Counted from the stretch's first letter, positions 21,372-34,650 are shown. The stretch is DNA of 64,000 nt from Cryptomeria japonica (GCF_030272615.1 NC_081412.1:102102796-102166795); one strand, 5' to 3'. A program made the numbers and translations. The notes: generated by a model from the letters alone, not told the origin.

Positions 21372-23800
21372 CCTGTCACCTTTGTCAAAGGTACTGCTTC
21401 AATCCATTTAGTAAAATACTCAGTAGCAATCAAAATAAACTTATGTCCATTAGAAGATGAAGGATTTATCTTACCCACTAGGTCAAGACCCCATTGAGAG
21501 AATGGCCATGATCCTTCCATAGGATGTAGTTCTTGTGCTGGTGCGTGAATGAGATTCCCATGTATTTGACATTGTTTGCATTTCTTGGCATATGTAAATG
21601 AATCTCTCTCCATAGTAGGCCAATAGTAACCTAATTGAATAAGTTTCTTAGCCAATGTTAAACCACTTTAGTGTGTGCCACAAATACCTGCATGGACTTT
21701 GTTAAGAACTTTCTCAGATTCCTCTTGTTCGTGACATCTCAGTAGAGTGCTAGCTAGACCTCGTCTATACAAAGTATCAACAATGATAGTATAGCGAGAT
21801 GACTAACAAATAAAATTTCTCTTCTGATTGCAGGATAGGTCAAAGGAAGGATATTCTCTTTTAAGTATCGATAAGTTTGTCTATATAAGGATTGATCAGT
21901 TCCAAATATATGGCAAATCATGTGGGTATTCTGGGATTCAACAGTAGGATGCAAGATATCTTCCACCAAAAATTCGTAACGTTGTTGATTCTCTTGATTT
22001 TGCAAAAGAGATGCTATTGTAGCCATTGAATCTACTGCTTTGTTCTCATATCTTGGGATCTGAGTAAATGATATTTCTTCAAAGTTCTCTTTAAAATCTT
22101 CAACCAGTTGTTTATAGGGCATCAACTTGTCATCTTTGGTTTGATAATTATCATTTATCTGGTTGATTATGAGCTGTGAATCTCCATAAACATGCAATTT
22201 CTTGATGTTCCATTCAATGACCATTTTTATCCCAATAACCAATCCCTCATATTCTATAGTGTTCTTTGTGCATGGAAATCGTAGTCTATATGATTTTGGA
22301 ATTGTGCGACCTTGAGGTGTGATGAACAAAATTCCAGCACCTAATCCATGTTGTGTATAGGAGCCATCAAAGTACAACTCCCAAAAATTTATGCTAACTA
22401 TCATAATGTTTGCATTAGGAGATTCAATGTGCAATGGTGTCTCGTCTTGTAGGGGTACTTCAGCCAATTGATTAGCAATTACCTGTCCTTTGATAGCTTT
22501 CTGATCAACATATTGTATATCAAACTCACTTAGTATCATAACCCATTTAGCCAATTTGCTTGTCAAAGTTGGCTTGCTTAGCAAATACTTCAGTGGATAT
22601 ATTTTTTCTATCAATTTCACATAATGAGTTAGCATATAGTGTCTCAATTTTTGAGTTGCAAATACAACTGCTAGGCATGTCTTCTCAACTGGTGTGTAGT
22701 TCAATTCCTGTTGATGTAATACACTACTCTTTCCTTTCCTTCTTCATCATGTTTCTCTAAGAGATCTCCTAGTGATACATTTGTTGTTAAATTGTAAAAC
22801 AACAATGGTTTCCCTTTGATTGGTGATACCAGTACTTGGGGATTCGCCAGATATTCCTTGACTTGCATAAAGGCTTCCTCACACTTATGATCCCATTTGA
22901 ATGGAACATTCTTGTGTAATATGTGAGTGAAGGGATGACATCTATCTGCTAATTGAGAGATGAATCTTCTAATTGACTGCAATCTCCCTTGTAGAGAACA
23001 CAATTGGCTTATGTTCTTAGGTGACTCCATCTCTATGATAGCTTTAACTTTTTTAGTATCTACTTCAATTCCATGAGCTGATATAATGTACTCAAGAAGT
23101 TTTCTAGAGGTAACCCAAATGCACATTTCTTTGGATTCAATCTTAACTGATATGGTTCAAGACTATCAAAGATCTTGCCCAAGATGTTCAAGTGTTCTTT
23201 TCTTGTGTGAGATTTTGCAAGTATGTCATCTACATAGTCTTCCATAAATGTATGCATCATGTCATGGAAAATTGTTGTCATGGCTCTCTGATAAGTTTCT
23301 CCTGCATTTTTAAGCTTGAATGGCATGACATTCTAGCAGTAAGTACCCCATGCACAAGTGAATGCTATCTTTTCCTGATCTTCAGGGGTGATTCTTATTT
23401 ATTATACCCCAAGAATCCATCCATTAAGGAAAACATCTAATGTCATGTTGATAGGTCTACAATTATATCAATGTTAGGTAGTGGGAAATCATCTTTGGGA
23501 CATGCTTTATTCAAATCTTTGAAGTCGGTGCAGAATCTTATGCTTTTATCTGGTTTGGACACTGGCACAATACTTGAAACCCACTCTGGATAAATGACAA
23601 GTATTATGAAACCCACATCTAATAGTTTCTTTAGCTCCATTTTGACCAGTAGAGCGATATGTGGATGCATCTTTCTTAACTTTTTCTTAAATGGTTTTGC
23701 TTTTGGATCCATATTAAGATGGTGCATGATAAGATCTACATCAAGTCCTGGCATGTCTACATAGGAGCAAGAAAAATTTATCTATCTTTATTTGAATAAT
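21372..23800 (-). pseudogene. Ty3/gypsy pol of element G2: RT, RNase H, second RNase H, integrase N-terminus
   Basis: On the - strand: an RT palm (23754-23443, FCTDFKDLNKACPKDDFPLP) and an RT active site YVDDILAKS (23326-23060). The connection and gypsy RNase H follow (LHKNVPFKWDHKCEEAFMQVKEYL; ETPVEKTCLAVVFA-like, 22704). A second RNase H starts WELYFDGSYTQHGLGAGILF and includes YEGLVIGIKMVI and VYGDSQLIINQI. Last come the integrase zinc finger (CKQCQ) and the first catalytic Asp (SQWGLDLVGKI, 21655-21302). Two RNase H domains in series mark the Tat lineage of plant gypsy elements. Stops and small overlaps between segments show frameshifts. The rest of the integrase is cut off by LTR D at 21371. 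Confidence 0.85.
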
Positions 23801-25309
23801 TCTATGTAGTCTAAATCTTTTCTTCATTTGATAATGATGCAACAGGATGAAGGACCATGGGATCCTTTGATGTGCCAATGTTTACTGCTTTTGTTGGCTC
23901 TAACAATAAAGCAGATCTCTCCTAAAAATATGCATGAAGGGTGTCAAACTTTCCATCTTCTGACGCCTCAAGGAGGTTTTCACTGTCAGATACGTCCTTT
24001 ATTTTTCCTCTTGATTGATCTAGTGTTGTCATTAAATGGTTTTCAGCACTAGGTCTTTTTCCTTGTTTTATTTCAATTTTACGATTGGAAAGTTTGACAC
24101 TCTCTTGACTACAAGAAGCATTACTTGATTCGCCAATGGAAGATATCTTAGGTGTGATTGGTTCAATGACATTAAGATATACGACTAAGTCATGATCATT
24201 GGAAAAGACATCCAATTCAAGGTTTTCTAAGTTATCCCAATCAATCAGTTCTGTATGCAGGGGTAGGTCATAGTCATCGTCATCATTGGGTATTTTAAAA
24301 TTCATGGCGTAATAGTCAGAGTTTGGTGTAGAATAGGTTATATCATAAATAGAACTCTCTTGTGGATAATCTCTCCCAAGCACTCTCCAATTAGCTCTAA
24401 TGAAGTCAGGATTGGAATTTTGCAATTTGCTCTCAAGTGACTCATCATTTGACATTTGTCCCTCAAATGAATGGATTATATCAACACATACATCTTTGAT
24501 ACTAAAAATTCCTTATGGGTCAATCTTATCAGATTCATTTGTGGCTTGAGGCTGACATACTTGTGCACATGGCATAGATGATTTTGTCATTGTTTTCTTT
24601 GCTAGCTTTTGCCTTCTCTCGAACTCAGCTTCTTCTGGACCAATAGTTATTCCTGCTTGACTTTCTATTAGTTCTTCTATAGTTCTTCATACCTTGGTAT
24701 CTCTTTCTCAATGTTTGATATAGATCTGATATTCTATTGATCTTCGGATGATTGATGAGTAACTATTTGTGTTTCTTATGTTGTCATTTCTTGATCCTTC
24801 TCATTCTCTTTTCTTTGTTGCCTTGCATATGCTTCTTTCCCCTGAATCCTGATTTCTTCTTGTCTTCTTTCCAACTCTATTCTCTATTTTGTGAAAAGTG
24901 TGTCTTCACTTGTACCAGCTGCTTGTTCCTCATCATTTTCTTCATTTGATGCATTGGATGATGGATCTAGACCCCATTCATATTCATTTGAATTTTTTTT
25001 TGAATAATTATCTAGAATCACACCACTATACCTGACAAGAATGTTATATGGTGAGAATAGTTCTCTGATTTTGGCCATATGTTCTTTCACTATTTCTGGA
25101 ATATCTTGATCAGGTTTCGTGCTTGCTTGTATGCCTTGGACTTGTTTGCAAGATGCTTCTTCTCTTTTGATAGCAAGCTCTTCCTTTTGTCTCTCATATT
25201 CTTCTTATTTCTGTTTGTTGGCTACTGTTTCTACTGCTTGATGTAGCCTTTCTTTCCATGGTTCTTCTTTAGGAATTTCTTTCTTTCTCCACTTTGGGTG
25301 TTGATAACT
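23801..25309 (-). pseudogene. linker region between protease/G-patch and RT of gypsy G2
   Basis: It has open - strand segments at 23922-24455 (acidic, DDDDYDLPLHTELIDWDNLENLELD) and 24884-25090 (VRYSGVILDNYSKKNSNEYEWGLDPSS). This type of acidic sequence precedes RT in Tat-type elements with a long gag-pro/RT spacer. No enzyme motif is seen, and stop codons are frequent. A Leu/Cys-rich + strand ORF at 24752-24949 is a shadow of it. Confidence 0.55.
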
Positions 25310-26510
25310 GTGCTACTTTTGGTTTGATCTAGAATACCCAAGTCCGGATTTATCTTCCTTAGATTGTGTGTGAGGAGAAATGGATTTTGAAATACCTTCC
25401 TGACACTTGCCAATTGGTCCTTTCCCTTCATATCCCATCCTTTGCAGGATTTTGTATCCATTGCCATATTGCTCTATGGGAATACTGAATTCTGCAGATG
25501 TTGCTATAGTTTCATTTTCATCTTTGTATAACCAGCTAAGAATGTCCTTGTCTTCAATTTCCTCTAAAAGTGTTTCAGCTCTAACAAATTCTCCATCAAA
25601 CATTTCAACTAATTTCTGTGAGATCTGTGGTTGAGCATTTGTAGGTTTTCCATATAAATTAGGTGAAAGTGGTAAGTTATGCAAAGAATACTTCCCCATT
25701 CCTTCATCATTTAATTTGAGCTTTTTGTTTCCCATAATTTTTCTTGAGTTTCCTTAGTGGGATAGATTGCTTCTCTGTTATATGAAACTCTTGAATCTTG
25801 TGTTGGCTTCAAATTATTGCAATATTGATTGGAATCTGTTGATATGGTGATTTCTTGTCCATTATAAGTAAACTTAACACACTGATGGTATGTAGAAGGA
25901 ACTGCTTGCATATCATGAATCCATGGTCTTCCCAAAAGAATGCTATAAGACAGATTCAAATCTAGAACCTGGCATAGTGTATCTCTTTCCATGGGTCCTA
26001 TTTTGGTTGGCAACACCACCGTCCCTTTAGAAGAATGATCTTCCTCATCATAGGCCTTGATAGTTATTTTCTTCTTTGGATCCACTACATTATGAATATC
26101 CCAAAGCCTTTATTAAACTCAATGCATAAATGTTCAAGCTAACTCCATCATCTATGAGTACGTGTTTGACATGGGTTATATGAATGGTAACTTCAATATG
26201 TAGGGGAGCATTGTGAGGGTGTTGCAAGGATGCGTCATCATTTTTCAGAAAACAATAAGCAATGTGGGGTTATGAGGTGTCCCACCATGTTTTGAAATTG
26301 ATCCACATCAAAGTCTTTTGAGACCATTGTTTCTACTAGAGCTTTTTCCAATATTTCCTTATGCATAGGTGAAACTTTTAGGAGTTCCAAAATTGATATT
26401 TGAGCAGGTATCTTTTGCAATTGTTCCACTAAATTGTAGTCATGAAGTGGATATTGATTCATTTGTTATACCCAGAAATGTAACCTTCGCTTTGCTTCTT
26501 GTAATGATGT
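25310..26510 (-). pseudogene. gypsy G2 aspartic protease and G-patch-like segment
   Basis: On the - strand an active-site-like LIDDGVSLNI lies near 26160-26120. The protease flap/helix part follows, VLDLNLSYSILLGRPWIHDMQAVPSTYHQCVKF (26085-25711). Further on, a Gly-rich G-patch-like motif reads GNGYKILQRMGYEGKGPIGK (about 25470-25410), ending near GLGYSRS. G-patch domains bind RNA or helicases and also occur after the protease in some retroviruses and plant gypsy elements. A second copy of this protease/G-patch pair lies at 62400-64000 on the + strand. Upstream, 26238-26462 is an in-frame conserved gag-pro linker (SILELLKVSPMHKEILEKAL). Confidence 0.78.
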
Positions 26511-26599
26511 TGATTGGTTCTGAAGATGTTTTATCTTTAACAATGATGACATTGACCACATCATCATATGTGTAAGTATAGTTTACCTTAGCTTTTCCC

Positions 26600-28024
26600 T
26601 TGTCATCTTTTGGGTTAGATTGTTCACCTTTTCAATAATTTTGGAGTGGAGTTTTGAATGCTAGATGCGATTCATTTGTTTTATGACCATCCACTATGAT
26701 AGTTCCATTATCAATTAAATCTTGAATAAGATGCTTTAATCTTTAACAATCATTGGTTTGGTGTCCTTTGTTTCGATGATAATTGCAAAAATGATTGTCA
26801 TTCCACCAACTTGGTTTGACTTGAGGATCATAATTTCTTGCTTGTGGTAAGGTAATCAATTTATTTGCAAGAAGAGTCTTCAAAGTTGATTCTAATGGTT
26901 CACCAATGTTTGAGAATTTCCTATGGTGTTTGGAGAAGAAAGACTTGGGTTTACTATTCTCTTGATTGTTGTTGTTTGGCACTTGACTTGATAAGTTAAA
27001 GATTGGTTGTTGTTTGGTAGCATTGTTATTGTCATTTCCTCCATTGGTAACATTCCTATTCTTTGACCATAATTTAGGTTTGTGATTGTTATTGTTACCA
27101 TTGTTGTTGTTGTTGTAGGAACTATTGTAGAGTTTTAACTCGCCCTTCTTTAGCATTGCATCCTCTATCTTTAGACCATTTTCAATCATTTTAGCAAAAG
27201 GAGGACATTGCATTTTGAGATGATAACTCATTTCACTGGTAAGGTTATTAATGAATATGTCCATTTTCTCTTGATCTGGTACATCTCTTGGATATCTATT
27301 AAAAATTCATCTCTATCGCTGTAAAAAGGCCATGAAAGGTTCACCATTATTTTGCTTGATATTGCATAGATCTAGCATTGATATTTCATTTCTTATGTTG
27401 TAGGATTAATGTGAGATAAATCTATTCACAAGTTCTTCAAAAGATTTGATCCCAGACGGTAATCTTCAAAACCATTCCATTGATTATTCATTGAAGCTTC
27501 TAGGAAAAAGACGCATCAGGTAAGTTTCATCATGTGCAAACTCCATACTTATAGTGCAAAATTCCCTAATGTGATCTTGAGGATCAGATTTCCCATCATA
27601 TTTATCATATTTAGGGATTTCACAATGTTGTGGGAATGGTATCATGTTTAATTTTTCTATCAAAAGGATATGGACAAATATCCTTCAATAAATATTTCTT
27701 GGAACTTGTTCCATTCTGCATATCATGTATTTGTTGTTGCAAGGTTTGCATTTGTTGAGTGAGAGTTAACAAAGGATTATCAATACGGATTCTCCTTGCA
27801 TCCTCATAAGTTCTTTTGTCACTACGCTCTCTTCTTGCTTCATCTTGGTTCCTTTCATCACCATGATCTCTTCTTGTTCTATCTCCTCTTGTTTCCTCGT
27901 GATTTACTCGATTTACATCATCATAATTGGGATCATCAGTGTTTTGATTATTACTTGTTCCCACATCTTGTTTCAAACTTTCCATGTTAAAATCTTGTGG
28001 TAATTTAGCTCTTGAATTTGCCAA
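26600..28024 (-). pseudogene. gypsy G2 gag
   Basis: The start is at 28024 (MANSRAKLPQDFNMESL). An Arg/Asp/Glu-rich N-terminal segment is followed by a capsid region in the 27600-27270 gap, where the frame is broken. Then come DIFINNLTSEMSYHLKMQCPPF, an Asn-rich low-complexity region (about 27130-26950), and a zinc-finger-like FCNYHRNKGHQTNDC followed by LKHLIQDLI. That last motif is the C-terminal nucleic-acid-binding end of Tat-type gag. At least two breaks occur. Confidence 0.75.
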
Positions 28025-29589
28025 AATTAGGATGTACTTTTGCTTTATTTTTCCAATAGTTTGTCAAATCTAGAATCTTGTTCAAGGCCTCTAATGGTGT
28101 TATTGACTGCTTCTTCATCAATATCTATGTACCCAAATGTTTGAAATATTGAATCGTCGTCGTCCATTTGTTTTTGTCTTCTCAACTACTCATGTTGAGC
28201 TCTAGTCCAAACTGGCATGTGATTGATTTGAAAACTTCCCAAGTTTTTGATTTTCTAAAATGCAACTTAATAGGTGATCACTGGTTTAGGAAGATAAGCT
28301 TTGTTGATTTTAACACCATTATTAGTGCATTGTGATAAGGCATTTTTTTGTTGAAAAGCATGTGCTTGCAAAATTTCTCCATCAAACTCTGTTTCGTAAC
28401 CACGTAAATAGTGACGAAAATGTTGTAGGAATGTTCTATCTTGTAACAAGATCTTACGATTGATGTATAAGAATTTCTTCTTCTTCAAGATAGCCTTCCA
28501 ATTTGGTTTTTTTTCTTGAGGCGATATCTAAAAGTCATATAAGAATCTAATGATGTACAAGTTGTTTGATTCCAATGTGAGTGCAATCTTGATTTTGATA
28601 AAAACCTAGGTCCAAAGAGGAACGATATATCCAAGATAATGAACAAAGGTTGATATGATCAAGTTTCGTGATAAAGGATTTGATATATCCTGATAAGAAA
28701 CTGATAATGATGTTGATTTGCAATTGAGATGGTTGAATCACTAACTTGTTGGATGTTTATGCTTATAAAAACCTTTGGAAAATAGCCTATTTGATTGATA
28801 ACTTAATTGTTTGATTAGTTTGAAGACCTGTGACAGTTGAAAATAAACCTCCTCGAAAAAGGGTATCTAAAAATGCTGTTGAAATTTTGTTCTGATATGT
28901 GGAAATACTCATTGTTGCAGATGTGGGAAAATAGATGTGCCAACCTATTGATCAAAAGCATTGTTCTACGCAATAAATGTGATGCTCTGTTAAACAAAAG
29001 TGTTGTACTGTGTAGTTAGAGCAAGAACCTAAGATGCAAAAGCATTGTTTTAAAATGCAAAAGTGTTGTCCTGAGTTGCAAAAGCGTTGTTCTACGTTAC
29101 AAAAGCATGATTCTTACTGTGTCAAATGAAATTTTCAGTTTTCCAGCAAGTTCTCAAATTTTTGACTCATTTCAGACTGATGATTTTCCAAGTTTTTGAC
29201 CATTTTGAGAACATTTTGCAGACATAAAAGACACAATGTTTAGAGAGAAAAGTGCACAAGCAAGCACAAATCCTATGGTAGGTCGAGATAATAATTGTTA
29301 AATCTCACATGGGGTTTCCCCTGAGGCTACGCTAATCAAAGCGGATATTTAGGTGCTTGACCCTATTGGCTCCACCCTGGGCACTCACTTCTCAGGGGCA
29401 GCCAAGCACTAGTTTCCATGAAAACTCCCCATGGCAAACTGCATATCTAGATACTAAGAACCATATGTGTGTGAGCTGCTTCAGAGGTCCAACCTCCTAC
29501 GCCAACAATTAGAAGGATTTTGGCAACTAATACAAAAGGGTTTTTAGTAAGGGCTTCCGGTCATGTGGCCATACATGTGGCACTCTACA
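28025..29589 (-). other. upstream leader/LTR region of gypsy G2 with degenerate repeats
   Basis: No coding sequence can be supported. The stretch upstream of gag should be the leader and 5' LTR of G2. I could not find a convincing primer site or LTR ends. A degenerate tandem repeat of the form CAAAAGTGTTGTCCTGAGTTG lies at about 28960-29115. The block GGGGTTTCCCCTGAGGCTACGC (29311-29332) looks like LTR sequence. Confidence 0.4.
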
Positions 29590-30119
29590 TGTTAGGGTTT
29601 CAAGTAGATCTAAAGCAAATATGAACTAACAATTATATGCAGATTTAAATACAAAAGATAAAGAAATAAAACAGGACACAGATAACACAGAGATTTAATG
29701 TGGTTCACCCAGAATGGGTTACGTCCACCATATACAGCCGTCCAATCTTTCTTATTATCCAGCAAAAACAGTACATCAACCTTACAATGCCTTAAGCATC
29801 CCAGCCGCTTATAACATGCATTTTTAGGGCAACAAACAAAGTCGGCCTTTTTAGGGTTTTATTACAATGTCGGTTTTCATCAACGAAAAATGGCAAAAAA
29901 AAATTTCTCGGGGGCTGCCGCCCCCGAACCCCTACCCAGGGCCCGACCCGGCCTCGAACCCCGGCGAGGATACATGCTGAGTGTATAGTACTTTGTTGAT
30001 CAGTCGCCACATTTCAACAATCACTCTACACTCTGTAAATACAGAAAGTTCCCAGCCTATAGAGGTTGTGCTCCATAGGGTTTATGGGGAAACATAGTGT
30101 CGGTATGAACTAATCAACA
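29590..30119 (-). repeat. LTR-like fragment (~530 bp)
   Basis: On the - strand it starts TGTTGATTAGTTCATACC and ends ACCCTAACA. It contains a block widespread near the end of plant copia LTRs (GTGGACGTAACCC ... GGGTGAACCAC ... TTAAATCTCTGTG, about 29740-29690). A very GC-rich patch (29909-29965) stands out against the AT-rich surroundings. The flanking bases CTACA and CATGT do not match, so no target duplication is visible, and the ends are provisional. Confidence 0.55.
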
Positions 30120-30609
30120 CATGTTGTCCATGACTTTTGTCATAGACACGATTTATTTAGAGTGGATCGGAAGGACTCGATATTAGCCCGTTTCCACTTG
30201 GGTTTTCCCCTATCATTAGCCCTCTCAAGGCATCTCGGGAAGGCAGGCCCTCTAAAGGTAAAACATGAAATAAAAGTAGGTCTAGCTTTTTGATCACCGT
30301 ATTAGGGTGAGAGCATAATCACCTACTACTTTTAAACAAGCACATTAGACAATGGTTCTTTTACCCTTTAAATTACCTATGTGCAACTACCTTATTGAAA
30401 ACACATGATGCAAGTTGCATGTTGTTCATTTATCCCTTAGTTAAGCTAGGTGAAACATGTATGATTTTTTACTTCCCAAAATACTCCTAGTTAAACTAAA
30501 TGAGAAAATGCATTAAAGTTGCTCAAAATGAAACCTGTAAGCACACAAGTCAATAATTTGCCTTGGACGGTCGAACCTGCAAAGATCCGTTAGCAAATAG
30601 ATTATAAAA

Positions 30610-30890
30610 TTCCAATTTTTTTGCAGAGTGAAATGAAAACGCTAAAACAATAAAAGCGCTATCCTATTAAGCAAAAGTGCTAACCTATGCAATGAAAGTG
30701 CTAAACTACTAAGTAAAAGCATAATTTCTTAAGCAAAAACGCTAACCTAGGAAGCAAAAGTGCTAACATGTAAGAAAAAAATGATAACCTGTGCAATGAA
30801 AACACTAACGTAAAGAGAAAAAAATGCTAAACTGAGGGTCAAAAGCACTATCCAAAGCTGTAAAAGTGCTACCTTATTTCACACAGGCAT
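30610..30890. repeat. degenerate ~20-bp tandem repeat (AAGCAAAAGTGCTAACC type)
   Basis: More than ten imperfect copies of CAAAAGYGCTAACC and CAATGAAAGTGCTAA follow each other. The motif resembles the repeat at 28960-29115, which suggests both belong to the same old LTR or leader, split by the LTR-like fragment at 29590-30119. Confidence 0.6.
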
Positions 30891-33800
30891 GAAATAGGTT
30901 TACAAAAGATTTAATATATTTCATTAGCGAGAATTAGACTGGATATTAGAAAATGAAGTGCGAGACCTCAACCCCACGGTGAGTGCAAAAAATGTATCAA
31001 CTTAAGTTTCACCTCAAAGATTAAAACTGCAAACTCATTAGTCTATCATGCAAATATAACTCAAGCGTCAACCAATGAAACAACATGAAATGAAAAAGAA
31101 AATAAAAGATTATACCTTCATGATTTATGTCTCATTGTGTCCTAACCCCATTGTTCTTGGTTGCAGATGATTTTTCTCTCAAACAAGCACTAATAGCTTC
31201 CAAGATGGCAAGTGTGGAATGGATTGGTAGTTGATATGATATAGCTAAACTATGATAATGATTTATGCTAAATTGCTCAAAAACAACTCTAAAAATGCTA
31301 AGCGAATGAACTCATGGATGCAAAGATAAAGACTCCTAATTGACTGTAAGATTAGCTATTAGTTTCAAAAATGGCTTAGGAGACCTCTATTTATAGGTTT
31401 TTGAGTGCATAAGCTTAGGTGGCAGAGATCAACGGTCATGATTAAATCTTGCAAATTGGATGGCTATGAGCAAGAGGTTAAGATGTGAGAGAGAAAGGTG
31501 GAAGATGTTCCTCCTACACCTACATGATGGAGGAAAAGGTGGAAGGAGAAGCCAAGTGTCATTCATCTCACCTTGATTGAGAAGAAGACTTGAGAGAATA
31601 TAGGATAGTTGGAGAAGATTTAGGGATAAGAGGACAAATGGACTCAACTTCCTCCAAAGATGTAAGAAGGTTGGAGAGAATATAGGGAGGTTGAGGAATG
31701 TGTGTACATACACATTATTTGAAGAATAAATTTGGAAGTTGAAGATAATGATGCATATTAATATTAAAAATATTAATATCGTAGCCACATGATTGATGAG
31801 TTGGCAAAGAAGAAGTGATGTGGAGATGAGGGTGAGTTGGAAAAGGAAGATTAAATAATTAAAAATTATTTAATTGATGAGACTATAGGATAGTGGATAG
31901 AAGTATAATTAAATATAAGACATTTAATTAATTGATTAGAAGAAAGGATAAATGAATTAATTAATAAAATGTTTTAATTAAATTAATTAATAGAAGAATA
32001 TGAAATGAATTAAATAAATTAATCTTTTCAAATTAACTATTTAATAGAGGAATAATTTTTAAATAAATATAAAATATTTATTTAATTGCTCATAGCCAAT
32101 TTTATGTGTATATAGTGAGGATAAAGGTTGAGAGAGAAATGAGTAATAAGACATAGATAAAGGAGAGGGAGAGGAAGATAGAGAAAGGAGGTGATAAAAA
32201 TAAGAAGTGGAGATAGGAAGAGAGATAAATAAAGAGGGGAGAGGAGAAGATAGAGATAGAGGAAGATATGTATCCCTCTATCTCTATCTCTATCTCTCTT
32301 AGTCTCTTTATATCTCACTCTTTCTTTTTAAATCTTTCTCTTTATCTCTCTCTCCCTCTTGATTTTATTTTTTATTCACACAAATGCAAGCACATTATAA
32401 TATAGGTGCATTATAATGCTTGAGTGCATGATAAAATGCTTACATTTGTATTTGCCTAGGTTATTGTCAACCCTTAGGGTTGGAACTTTCTTAGACATCC
32501 AACCCAAAGGTTTGGACTTACATGTCAGTTTTTCAAAAAACATGTTTTTGTTAAATTATAAAAAAGTGACTAAATCTTGAGTGTGTTTTCCATCAAGTTT
32601 GTACATATAAATCAATGTTGAGCTAAAAATACCACAATAACATCAAACTCTCTCTTACCTTTCTAAGTATGCAATTTTTTCTACATTTCGAATATGTTAA
32701 GGTTTTGATTTTTAATTTCTTTTCTTAGTGTCTTCATTTTTATTGAAAATCTATTCATAGCAGTTTTTGTTTCATTTTTTATTCGTTCATCTAAATTTGA
32801 AATAAATTATATTTTATATTCTAAACTGTATTTTATACACATTCAAAAAATATGATTTCGATTAGTTTCTCAAAAAAATAAGGGAGAACAAACTCTGTTT
32901 TTCATTTTTGAAGATGTCTTTGTACTTTGAATATTATTAAAAAATCATACATTCATTAAAATATTAGCAAAAAAAGACATAAACTACTTGGTGGTTACGA
33001 ATTTTTCATCGAAGTGATTTTTGAAATATTAAAGAAAAAGTGAGCACATAAGATATTATGTTATATTTTTTACAAAATTAGGAACATTTTGTGTACTCCC
33101 ATTATTAAACCCCTTAATCTCTACTATTTTTTTTTTAAAAATAGTAGTTTAAAAAGTAGATTAAGAGAATCACAACTCTTATTCTTGTCGAATCTTCAAA
33201 TTTTGAGCATAACTATCTTCATTTTCTCGTCCAAGATCATTTTTTGTTGATTTAAAAAAATGACCTTTGAAGACCCTCTTTTGATCCCTCATTTTCATGC
33301 ACTTACCCAATGCATAGTCACAACTCCAAAGGTTGATCCCTTTAATGGGTTAAGAAGAGTAACTCAAGTGGATGAGAGTCCACTTGGAGTTAACTTCACT
33401 TACATGTATGTCCATGGGTTCTATGAACAAGCGCTAAAGCATGAGCATATTAGGCTAAGACATTTAGCTCAAGTTGAATCATTATGCATATGAGTTTAGA
33501 CTCTTAATGCAAACAACTCATTATGATGACTGAAAACCAATGCTATTACAAATGACATGTGTAGCAAGATAGTGTGACATCAATTAAAACTTTTCAAGTA
33601 AGCACTCTACCTTGGGAGATTGTGGCTAATCAAGAGATTTATGTCTATTAAGTGTTTATTATATAGAATCTTTATAGAAGAAGTAAACCATAAAACAACA
33701 AAACTTATAATCTATCTTGTTTTTATCATACCAATAATACTTTGGACTTATAAAACACTTTTAACTTTTCTAACTACCTCAATTGACATTAAAAATTCTT

Positions 33801-34650
33801 CCTTGCACAACAATTACTACATTCACCCTTATCTTATTTCAAACAATTATAATGTTAAATTTTGTTAGATCAAATGGTTCTAAACGAGGCCAACACGGAT
33901 CGAATCTTGTTGAACACAAGGCCTTGACATCATAAGGGATGAGACTTGGATAGTGCTTCGGGAGAATTTGACGGAATGGATACCCATCAATCCTTGACTC
34001 TTGGCTGAAGAGGTTTCAACATAAAGACTTGTACTTTCATATTGAATAACTAAAAATTCTTTGTAGTGGATGACATAAAATCTTTGATTAAAAAAAGCCT
34101 AAATCAAGATCAACAAATTTTCACTATAAAAACGAAAAAATCTTCAATAAAACCTCAATTAAATTGCAACCTTTCTTTTAAATAAAAATTTAAAAAATAG
34201 AAAAAACTGTCTTCGGACATGTAGTGTCACGATACTTCATTGGTGAAGCGGCCATCAAGGTTCAAATCCATGTTGGGCATTGTGCACGCAACAAGGCCTT
34301 GTACATTCGCTGGACCGTTGAGCTAGAGTGTTTGAACAAGTGAAATTTGTTCATAACTCCGAATCAAAAACATTTCACGTGGAGATGGACCAACATCACC
34401 AATCACGTTAAAAAAATTACCCAACATAATTTAAAAATAAAAAATAAAAATAAAATCACTTCACTATTTCCTTCCAAAAAACATGTACACCATCTTTTTA
34501 ATAAAAAAATAGAAAAAGTATACACAGGAAAATTCAAAGAGAAATCCCTCGTTGCCGGAGGCCGGCGGGGCGAAGATTTCTCGGGAGGAACGCCCTTCGA
34601 TATTCACAAAAAGTACAAAGCCGCGGTCTGAAATTCATTATTAAAATTCA
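30891..34650. other. AT-rich intergenic spacer
   Basis: No gene could be supported. Contents: AT-rich decayed DNA; ATTAATTAAT-rich sequence (31860-32080); a purine-rich then pyrimidine-rich stretch at 32150-32360, in which AGATAGAGATAGAGG and CCTCTATCTCTATCT could pair; and a short tRNA-like patch near 34220-34300. GC content begins to rise at about 34540, towards the ERF gene. Confidence 0.6.

Noticed and set aside
33260-33493. 77-residue ORF in the AT-rich spacer
   Set aside because: No motif, no conserved neighbour and no splice context; length is within chance expectation.
34347-34631. 94-residue ORF upstream of the ERF gene
   Set aside because: Asn/Lys-rich translation of AT-rich DNA without recognisable features; likely chance.
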